Shown here: in pieces, positions 57,609 to 64,000 of the stretch | Numbering within the stretch: position 1 is the first letter of the stretch | Layout: every line of letters begins with the position of its first letter | DNA from: Rhizobium sp. BK602 | GTDB lineage: Bacteria > Pseudomonadota > Alphaproteobacteria > Rhizobiales > Rhizobiaceae | Direction: 5' to 3' | Length of the DNA: 64,000 nt | NCBI RefSeq assembly: GCF_014195095.1 | Contig: NZ_JACIBC010000010.1 | Location: forward strand, 62,001 to 126,000 | Notes under the pieces: model-generated | Databases searched by the model: none | The model's input: the letters and a program-made list of their open reading frames with translations, nothing else | Told to the model about the DNA's origin: nothing | Program-made: the position numbers and the translations under genes

Positions 57609-59612
57609 TCAGAATTCGTCCCATGCTCTGGCGGTTGCCGTTGCCGTGCCTGCAAAGGCGCTGGCCAGCCGGTTGCCCAGTGCGCGAGCCGGCGAGGCGA
57701 CAGGCCGGCTGACGGCACTGGCGGCAAGCGGCCGGGAAACGCCATTGCCGATCTTGAAGCGCTGGATGAGCCCGGCAAGATTGCCGACTTCCTCGACGAG
57801 GCGGCTGGTGCCGGCCGTCGATTGCTCGACCATGGCCGCATTCTGCTGCGTCACCTGGTCCATCTCGTTGACGGCCGTGCTGACTTCGGAAAGCCCGGTC
57901 GACTGTTCCCTGGCGGCGGTTGCGATCGAATGCACATGCTCGTTGATCTTGACGACATGGCCCTGGATGAGGCTAAGGGCCTCGCCCGTCGCCGTCACCA
58001 GCTGCACGCCGGACCGGACCTCTTCGCCCGATCGCGCGATCAGCGTCTTGATGTCCTTGGCGGCGCCGGCGGAGCGCTGCGCCAGTTCCCGGACCTCCTG
58101 GGCCACCACCGCAAATCCCTTGCCCGCCTCGCCGGCGCGGGCCGCTTCCACGCCCGCGTTCAGGGCAAGAAGGTTGGTCTGGAACGCGATCTCGTCGATG
58201 ACGTTGATGATCTGGCCAATCTCCCCGGATGCATTTTCGATGCGGCCCATGGCCGAGACAGCGTCCCTGACCACGATGCTGGACTGCTCGGTGCTGCGGC
58301 GGGCCTCATCGACCATGTGGCTCGCCTCGGTGGCGCGCTCGGTGGAGTGCTTGACGGCGACGGTGATCTCTTCCAGGGCCGAAGAGGTCTCTTCCAGAGA
58401 CGCAGCCTGATGCTCCGTACGCTTCGACAGGTCGTCGGCAGCAGAACGCATCTCGCCGGCGCCGCTGTTGATCGTATCGATGGCGCTGCGAACCTCGCCG
58501 AGCAGCGAACGCAGATTGGCGGTCGCCGCGTTGACATTTTCCTGCAGTTCGCCGAAGGCACCACGGAAATCCCCGTGCATGGTCTCCGTCAGGTCGCCCG
58601 CGGCCAGTGCGTGAACGACGCGACGCGTCTCGGCAATGCCGGTATCCACCGACGCGACGAGCTGGTTCACGCTCGAGGCGAAGCGATTGAGATCCTCATT
58701 GTCGTAATCCTTGGCAATGCGCTGCGTGAAGTCGCCCGCGACAGCGGCGGCCACGACGGTTGCGATGCTCGACTGCAGATCGGCGCTCTTGGCTTGCAGG
58801 GCAGCTTCCTGCGCGTTGAGATCGCGCACCTTGATGCTGTTTTGCTTGAACACCTCGACGGCCCGGGCCATCTCGCCAATTTCGTCGGCACGGGTATCGA
58901 AGGGAATTTCAGTGTCCAGCCGGCCGGTCGCCAGCGTGCCCATCGTGTTCGTCAGCAGGCCGATCGGCTTGATCACCCGGACGACGCAATAGGCCAAGGC
59001 GCCGATACCGGTGGCGAGCGCGATGACCATGGCGGCGATGGCGATCATCACCGTCGAGGACACGTAGCTCATGGTGTTGTCGACGGACGACTGGCCGCCC
59101 TTCTTGTTGATCGCCACATCCTTGTCGAGCAGATCACCACTGCTGTTGTAGAGCTGCAGGATGTCGGGGCTCGTCAGCAGGGCGAACGCCTCGTCCTTCT
59201 GGCCGGCTTCCATGAGCTTGACGATCTTTTCGCTGGCCTCCTCGTAGCGTGCCCACAGGCCCGAAAATGCCTGATAGGTCTCGCGCTCCTCGCCGGGCGT
59301 CACCATGGGTTCGTATTCCCGGCGCGCATCGGCCAGATCCTGCACCTTCTGCCGGAAGAGGTTCACATTCTTCACCAGGCTGGCGCTCTCGGGCGAGCCG
59401 GTGACCAAGGCATATTGCAGGATGCGATAGTCGCCCGTGATGGTGTTGATGCGATTGACGACGTCGATCGACGGCAGCCAATTCCTGGAAACATCCGCGA
59501 CATTCTCCCTGATCGCAATGAGCTTGACGACACTCAGGATGCCCTGCCCCACGGCAACGGCCGACAGCAGGATGAACAGCATTGACAGGGTAAGCTTGAT
59601 GGAGGCGCGCAT
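57609..59612 (-). CDS. Methyl-accepting chemotaxis protein
   Basis: About 667 residues from MRASIKLTLS (ATG at 59610-59612); earlier in-frame starts exist. N-terminal transmembrane helix (about 6-28), a helical-bundle ligand domain with no recognised pocket (about 35-185), a second helix (about 187-210), a HAMP domain, a further HAMP-like linker, and the MCP signalling domain. The tip reads IDEIAFQTNLLALNAGVEAARAGEAGKGFAVVA. The C-terminus is AWDEF, an xWxxF pentapeptide of the kind that tethers CheR/CheB. It sits alone, so it relies on a chemotaxis operon elsewhere. Confidence 0.93.
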   Translation of the reverse strand: MRASIKLTLSMLFILLSAVAVGQGILSVVKLIAIRENVADVSRNWLPSIDVVNRINTITGDYRILQYALVTGSPESASLVKNVNLFRQKVQDLADARREYEPMVTPGEERETYQAFSGLWARYEEASEKIVKLMEAGQKDEAFALLTSPDILQLYNSSGDLLDKDVAINKKGGQSSVDNTMSYVSSTVMIAIAAMVIALATGIGALAYCVVRVIKPIGLLTNTMGTLATGRLDTEIPFDTRADEIGEMARAVEVFKQNSIKVRDLNAQEAALQAKSADLQSSIATVVAAAVAGDFTQRIAKDYDNEDLNRFASSVNQLVASVDTGIAETRRVVHALAAGDLTETMHGDFRGAFGELQENVNAATANLRSLLGEVRSAIDTINSGAGEMRSAADDLSKRTEHQAASLEETSSALEEITVAVKHSTERATEASHMVDEARRSTEQSSIVVRDAVSAMGRIENASGEIGQIINVIDEIAFQTNLLALNAGVEAARAGEAGKGFAVVAQEVRELAQRSAGAAKDIKTLIARSGEEVRSGVQLVTATGEALSLIQGHVVKINEHVHSIATAAREQSTGLSEVSTAVNEMDQVTQQNAAMVEQSTAGTSRLVEEVGNLAGLIQRFKIGNGVSRPLAASAVSRPVASPARALGNRLASAFAGTATATARAWDEF

Positions 59613-59865
59613 GGGCGGGAGGTTCCGAAAAATGGGGATCATATGGCTTTGAAGGGAGCTTGCCTGCGGGCCAAATATCACTGCGACCGCAACAGGCGTT
59701 GTCATGACGCCATTAGGCAGAACCTGATAATATCTACAGGTATAGCGATTAAAATTTCGATAAATATGTTCGAATTCCGACCTTCCCTCGGAAGTCGGGC
59801 CATCGGATTGCGGTAACCGGACTTAGCGACCGGAATTGGCGACCGCGGGGAAGCGAACCGTGTCG

Positions 59866-60936
59866 TCAGCCCTTCGCGGCGGCCACGCTTTCGCGCAGGA
59901 TGAGCTTGCTGCGGATGGTGGTGCGCAATGCCGGCTCCTCCGGCGATCGTCCGATGGCGCCAAGCAATCGGGCAACGGCCGCCTGCCCCATTTCCTCCAC
60001 CGGCTGCTCGATCGTCGACAGCGGCGGTGAGGAGAATTCGCAGACGGGCGAGCCGTCGAACGACACGACGGAGAGATCGCCGGGAACGGTGAAACCCATC
60101 CGCTGGACGCGGCTGATGAAGGATATGGCCATGTCGTCACTGGTGGCGATCACCGCCGTCGGCCTGTCGGCCAGTTGCGCGAAATCGGCGGCGGCGTGAA
60201 CGCCGATCGCAAAACCCTGCTGGTAATCGAGACGGCCGCCCGAACGCGACACCGCGCTCTCGGGCACGCCCGCGTCACGGAGCGCCTCGAGCACGCCCGC
60301 ATAGCGCTCGACATCGTGATAATTGCCTTCCGGACCGGCGATATAGAGAAAGCGACGGTGACCGAGCCTGATCATCTCCGCCGTCACGTCACGGACCGCC
60401 TCGCGATCGTTTGTCACGATGCTCGGCAGGCCGGCATCGCTCATGTCGAGCAGCATGGAGACGATGGGCAAGCCGGCATTGGCAAGCGAGCGGCCGTCGA
60501 TTTCCGGCAGTTTCGAAGAGAGAATGATGGCGCCACGGGCCGTGCCGCCGAAAGCCAGATCGAGAATATGCCGCTCCGATTCCGCATCGCGGTCAAGGTT
60601 GGCGATCATCAGATTGTAGCCGTTCTGAATCAGCGCCTTGTTGATGCTTTGCAGAACCTGCGGAATGATCTGCGAAACGCCATAATAGAGCGAACCCGGC
60701 AGGATGATCATGATGATATTGGACCTGCCGACCCTCAAGCTGCGGGCCATGGCGTTCGGCGTATAGCCCAGCTGTTTGGCGGCAGCGTCGATCTTGGCGC
60801 GCGTCTTTTCGTTGACGCGGCCTGGATTGGCAAGCGCGCGGCTGACGGTCGAGATCGCCACGCCCGCCAGACGAGCGACATCCGCCATCAGCGGCCCCGA
60901 CTGCTCCTCCACGGGCACTTGCTTGTTTTTTCCCAA
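59866..60936 (-). CDS. LacI-family transcriptional regulator
   Basis: 356 residues from a TTG at 60934-60936, preceded by GGAAGGAAG; an ATG at 60891 (MADVARLAGV) is possible but cuts close to the helix-turn-helix. The head is PLMADVARLAGVAISTVSRAL, with hinge MARSLRVGRSN. The effector-binding fold is a sugar-binding type (IIMIILPGSLYYGVSQI, IVTNDREAV, STIEQP). It is divergent from a sugar isomerase/ABC operon with two operator-like sites between them and should repress that operon. Confidence 0.92.
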   Translation of the reverse strand: MGKNKQVPVEEQSGPLMADVARLAGVAISTVSRALANPGRVNEKTRAKIDAAAKQLGYTPNAMARSLRVGRSNIIMIILPGSLYYGVSQIIPQVLQSINKALIQNGYNLMIANLDRDAESERHILDLAFGGTARGAIILSSKLPEIDGRSLANAGLPIVSMLLDMSDAGLPSIVTNDREAVRDVTAEMIRLGHRRFLYIAGPEGNYHDVERYAGVLEALRDAGVPESAVSRSGGRLDYQQGFAIGVHAAADFAQLADRPTAVIATSDDMAISFISRVQRMGFTVPGDLSVVSFDGSPVCEFSSPPLSTIEQPVEEMGQAAVARLLGAIGRSPEEPALRTTIRSKLILRESVAAAKG

Positions 60937-60993
60937 CTTTCGACTTCCTTCCCCATGCCTGCCGTATCGGATGCTACGGCAGGCACAGCCGTT

Positions 60994-61067
60994 TAGCAAA
61001 CGATTGCCAAAAATCGCTTGCATAAAAAATCGACTTGTCTACTATCTAGGCACGGCAAACGATTGCC
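60994..61067 (+). promoter_or_regulatory. Promoter and paired LacI-type operators for the sugar operon
   Basis: Two copies of GCAAACGATTGCC(A) lie at 60996-61009 and 61055-61068, each centred on CG as LacI-family operators are; the second is nearly symmetric as GGCAAACGATTGCC. Between them is a promoter candidate: TTGCAT (61018-61023), 16-bp spacer, TACTAT (61040-61045). The downstream operator would cover the transcription start and the upstream one lies before the -35 box; 59 bp apart, they allow looping. Confidence 0.65.
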
Positions 61068-61156
61068 AAATACAGAGCATTGAAATCATTATGAATTACT
61101 CGCCGCGGATCTCAGTTCCGCAGCCAATTTCCTGTGCCCGGAGAACGGATAGCGTC

Positions 61157-62110
61157 ATGACCTCAACCGAACGGCTTCGCTTTGGCGTCGATCTCGTCAC
61201 CTTTTTCCACACCGATTTCTGGGGCGTGCAGGATTATGACGGCATCATCGCCCTGGCCCGCAGCGAGCCGCGCGCCTTCTGGGACAAGATCCTCGATGCC
61301 GTGCAGGCCTCCGGCGTCACCGGCGTCGAGCTGACCTTCTCGCCCTTCAACTGGCAGGACGCGACGAAGACCTATGGCTCGGTCGAAGCCTTCGCGGCCG
61401 AGCTTTCCAGGCGCGGACTGACACTGGCGAGCGGCTTCTTTGCCGAGCTCGAGGCGGCCGGCGATTTCACCGAGACTTCCGCGCAGGCCGCCATTATCGA
61501 CAAGGCGGAAAAATATGCCGAATTCCTGAAGGCCTGCGGCAGCGACATCATGGTCATCGGCGCTCCCTTGCGCCAGACGCTGGGCGCGCAGCCCGTGCGG
61601 TTCTTCGATTTCGAGCAGGCGCGCAAGATCGCCGATTTTCTCAATCGCCTTGGTGCGGCCCTCCACGCCAAGGGTGTGCGGCTGGCGCTCCACACGGAAG
61701 CGCATTCGATCTTTGCCGCCGCCCGCGACGTCGATCTTCTGATGCTGCTGACCGATCCGGCCTATGTGCACATGTGCCCGGACACCGCGCATATCATCGT
61801 CGCCGGTTCCGATCCGCTACAGCTCGTCGATCGCCATCATGAGCGCGTCATCATCGCCCATTGGAAGGACGCGCTCGGGCCGATGCCGGCGGATACGCCG
61901 ATCGACCAGCATATCCACGACCGCCATCGCCCCTATTTCTGCGGCTTCGGTCTCGGTCGCGTCGATTGGCCGGGCTGGATCAGGCTGCTGCGCGACCGCG
62001 GCTACGAAGGCTGGGCCATTCTCGAACTGGACGCCGCGCCCGATCCGGTCGGTGACATCGCCAACGGGCTGACGCTCGTGCGCCAGGCGCTCCTGCCGAT
62101 CTATCGCTGA
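61157..62110 (+). CDS. Sugar phosphate isomerase/epimerase (AP-endonuclease-2 fold)
   Basis: 317 residues from the ATG at 61157, chosen because translation from 61091 upstream looks non-coding. A TIM-barrel of the xylose-isomerase-like type with conserved metal-site segments: GVTGVELTFSPFN, VRLALHTEAHSI, HMCPDTAHII, VIIAHWKDA and GWAILELD. Members interconvert ketoses and aldoses or epimerise at C2/C3, usually of the imported sugar. It is the first gene of the LacI-controlled operon, before a binding protein and a permease. Confidence 0.85.
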   Translation: MTSTERLRFGVDLVTFFHTDFWGVQDYDGIIALARSEPRAFWDKILDAVQASGVTGVELTFSPFNWQDATKTYGSVEAFAAELSRRGLTLASGFFAELEAAGDFTETSAQAAIIDKAEKYAEFLKACGSDIMVIGAPLRQTLGAQPVRFFDFEQARKIADFLNRLGAALHAKGVRLALHTEAHSIFAAARDVDLLMLLTDPAYVHMCPDTAHIIVAGSDPLQLVDRHHERVIIAHWKDALGPMPADTPIDQHIHDRHRPYFCGFGLGRVDWPGWIRLLRDRGYEGWAILELDAAPDPVGDIANGLTLVRQALLPIYR

Positions 62111-62167
62111 TAGCATGAACCCAAGACCATAGCCCCACCAAGAGGGCTTTCTCAAAGAGGTGGAACG

Positions 62168-63400
62168 ATGAAAAACATGATGAAACTCTCCCTGCTGGGG
62201 ACTGCGCTCCTAACGGCCGTCGCCCCCGCTTATGCCGAAGACAAGCCGAAAGCCGAAGTGATGACCTCCTGGACATCCGGCGGTGAGGCTGCCGCCTTGA
62301 ACGTCATCAAGCAGGAATTCGAAAAGCGTGGTGGGATCTGGCAGGATTCCTCCATTGCCGGCTTCGGCGCCGCCGACGCCGCCTTCCAGAACCGGCTCGT
62401 CGCCGGCGATCCGCCCGCCGCCAAGCAAGCCGTCATTGGCCTCGCCAATGCCGATTTCGTCAATCAGGGCCTGCTGAGCCCGATCGATGACATTGCCAAG
62501 GCGGGCAAATGGGCGGATGCCCTGCCGAAGTCGATCGCCGATCTCATCTCCTATGGCGGCAAGACCTATCTGGCGCCGACGGGCGCCCATGGCGAAAGCT
62601 GGGTATTCTATTCCAAGGAAGCCTTCGCCAAGGCGGGTGTGAGCGAAGAACCGAAGAGCTGGGACGACTTCTTCGCCGCTCTCGACAAGCTCAAGGCCGC
62701 CGGCGTGCAGCCGGTCGCCTGGGGCGGCCAGTCCTGGCAGGAATCCAAGGTCTTCAACATGATCCTGCTGACCCAGGTCGGCATCGACGGCTTCCTGAAG
62801 ATCTATGGTGACAAGGACAAGGGCGAGGCGTCGACCGAAGGCGTAAAGAAGGCGCTCGATATCCTTGGCAAGCTGCGGGCCTATGTCGATCAGGGCGCTC
62901 CGGGCCGCAACTGGAACGACGCCACCGCCATGGTCATCACCGGCAAGGCCGGGGTGCAGTTCATGGGCGACTGGGCCAAGGGCGAATTCATCGCCGCCGG
63001 CAAGGAACTGGGCAAGGATTACGGCTGCATGCTCGCGCCGCAGTCGCCGGGCATGGTCTATGTCGCCGACGCCTTCTCCTTCCCGAAGATCGCCGACGCG
63101 GCATCGCAGAAGGGCCAGACCCTGCTTGCCGAAGTCGCCATGGACCCCGCCGTGCAGGTCGAATTCTCGCTGAAGAAAGGCTCCGTGCCGATGCGCACCG
63201 ACGTCGACCAGTCGAAGCTCGACGTCTGCGCGAAGAAGGGCCTGGAGCTGATGAGCGCCGGCAAGATCGTGCCGGATCAGGCACTGATCCTCTCGCCGCA
63301 GCAGGCCGGCGCGCTCGACGACTTCGTCGACGAGTTCTGGACCAACCCATCCGAGGACAGCGCCTCCGGCGCCGAGAAGTTCTTCGCGATCTTCGAATAG
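62168..63400 (+). CDS. Extracellular sugar-binding protein (SBP family 1)
   Basis: 410 residues with a Sec signal peptide ending PAYA. The mature part follows the CUT1 family: VMTSWTSGGEAAALNVIKQEFEKRGG, AVIGLANADFVNQGLL, KAAGVQPVAWGGQ, and GKAGVQFMGDWAKGEF. It is the capture subunit of an ABC importer of MalF/MalG type; the permease follows at 63473. The ribosome site is AGAGGTGG before the ATG at 62168. Confidence 0.92.
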   Translation: MKNMMKLSLLGTALLTAVAPAYAEDKPKAEVMTSWTSGGEAAALNVIKQEFEKRGGIWQDSSIAGFGAADAAFQNRLVAGDPPAAKQAVIGLANADFVNQGLLSPIDDIAKAGKWADALPKSIADLISYGGKTYLAPTGAHGESWVFYSKEAFAKAGVSEEPKSWDDFFAALDKLKAAGVQPVAWGGQSWQESKVFNMILLTQVGIDGFLKIYGDKDKGEASTEGVKKALDILGKLRAYVDQGAPGRNWNDATAMVITGKAGVQFMGDWAKGEFIAAGKELGKDYGCMLAPQSPGMVYVADAFSFPKIADAASQKGQTLLAEVAMDPAVQVEFSLKKGSVPMRTDVDQSKLDVCAKKGLELMSAGKIVPDQALILSPQQAGALDDFVDEFWTNPSEDSASGAEKFFAIFE

Positions 63401-63472
63401 GGCCGCGTGGCTGGCCGATCGGAGAGAAGCCCTCCGATCGGCCCTGTCCATTCCGTTTGAGAAAGTTTGCTC

Positions 63473-64000
63473 ATGCAAGCCAAGCGCAGACGTTCCCCCG
63501 CCGCGACCATCGCGCTCCTGCCGACATGGATCGCAGCGATCTTCATCTATATCGGCACGATGGTCTGGTCCGTCAGGCTGTCGTTCACGGATTCGACCAT
63601 CTTTCCGTCGTCCAATTATGTCGGCCTCGCCCAATATGTCAGGCTGTTCCGCAATTCGAGATGGCTCGCATCCCTGGAAAACCTGGTCATATTCGGCGTG
63701 CTCTATGTCGTCGGCTGCCTGGCGCTCGGCTTCGTGCTGGCCGCCGCGCTTGACCGCAAGGTGCGCTTCGAAGCCGTGTTCCGCACCATCTTCCTCTATC
63801 CCTATGCCATGTCCTTCGTGGTCACCGGCCTCATCTGGCAATGGATGCTGAACCCGACGCTCGGCATTCAGGCGACCGTCAGGGCGCTCGGCTGGCAGAG
63901 CTTCGTCTTCGACTGGATCGTCAGCCGCGAGATGGCGATCTACACCGTCGTCTTCGCAGGCCTCTGGCAGGGCGCCGGCCTCGTCATGGTCATCGCGCTC
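63473..64000 (+). CDS. Sugar ABC transporter permease (MalF/UgpA type), 3' end beyond the window
   Basis: 176 codons are visible from the ATG at 63473, and the frame stays open to the right edge. The start is RRRSPAATIALLPTWIAAIF, then a periplasmic loop with DSTIFPSSNYVGLAQYVRLF and SLENLVIFGVLYVVGCLALG, and IFLYPYAMSFVVTGLIWQWM; these are standard for the first permease of CUT1 systems. The EAA loop lies beyond the edge. It follows the binding protein by 72 bp. Confidence 0.9.
   Translation, partial: MQAKRRRSPAATIALLPTWIAAIFIYIGTMVWSVRLSFTDSTIFPSSNYVGLAQYVRLFRNSRWLASLENLVIFGVLYVVGCLALGFVLAAALDRKVRFEAVFRTIFLYPYAMSFVVTGLIWQWMLNPTLGIQATVRALGWQSFVFDWIVSREMAIYTVVFAGLWQGAGLVMVIAL

Noticed and set aside
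57552..59585. A 677-codon plus-strand frame opposite the chemoreceptor
   Set aside because: Antisense shadow; the minus-strand product has all chemoreceptor domains, the plus-strand one has none.
1..64000. CRISPR arrays, tRNA or rRNA genes, integrase or transposase genes
   Set aside because: I looked for repeat-spacer arrays, tRNA cloverleaf ends and recombinase motifs and saw none; the only repeat element is the short mosaic palindrome at 47988-48093.

Overview
The window is high-GC DNA from a Rhizobium/Agrobacterium-type alphaproteobacterium. The evidence is dense operons with ATGA start/stop overlaps, many periplasmic-binding-protein transporters each next to its own regulator, a DUF1127 protein, and a 106-bp intergenic palindrome (47988-48093) that resembles the RIME-type repeats of Rhizobium. 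There are no rRNA, tRNA, ribosomal or replication genes. The heavy load of catabolic and transport genes would suit an accessory replicon or a chromosomal catabolic region. Both ends cut through genes: a PAS protein on the left and a sugar ABC permease on the right.

Layout. 1-3.6 kb: an AT-richer segment with a partial PAS protein, an ArsR-type regulator and a diguanylate cyclase with an unusual N-terminal domain. 3.6-15 kb: a polyol/sugar catabolic regulon with cyclase-family hydrolase, SorC-type regulator, FGGY kinase and split transketolase on the minus strand, and RbsC/RbsB/RbsA-type transporter, SDR, triosephosphate isomerase and SDR on the plus strand. A 13-bp operator-like word recurs before the regulator, the transketolase genes and the transporter. 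15-19.8 kb: a polar-amino-acid-type ABC importer divergent from a small alpha-beta-barrel protein and a GntR-like LacI regulator, with two GntR-like operators between them. 19.8-25.4 kb: small proteins (DUF1127 and a 36-aa candidate), a secreted beta-propeller-like protein, a methyltransferase, YceI, and a cytochrome b561-YceI fusion. 25.4-30.3 kb: a four-gene envelope-glycan operon (GT2, methyltransferase, flippase-like protein, large polytopic membrane protein). 30.7-32.1 kb: ChaC and two small unknowns. 32.5-36.7 kb: GNAT plus three flavin monooxygenases. 36.8-46.5 kb: an eight-gene branched-chain-type ABC transporter operon bracketed by two aldehyde dehydrogenases with an SDR, divergent from an AraC regulator. 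46.5-53 kb: a TctCBA transporter with a DctBD-like two-component system whose sigma-54 loop reads GAFPGA. 53-57.5 kb: HxlR/SugE pair, polysaccharide deacetylase, RraA-like/SDR pair with a LysR regulator. 57.6-64 kb: chemoreceptor, then a LacI-controlled sugar uptake operon running off the edge.

The most coherent metabolic story is the 4.5-15 kb regulon. SDRs would oxidise a polyol to a ketose, the FGGY kinase would phosphorylate it, the two-subunit transketolase would split it, and the dedicated triosephosphate isomerase would recycle DHAP to glyceraldehyde-3-P. This matches the known apulose-4-phosphate transketolase chemistry, but with a polyol entry step; the substrate is inference. All functional calls come from reading the translated sequences; no database search was run.
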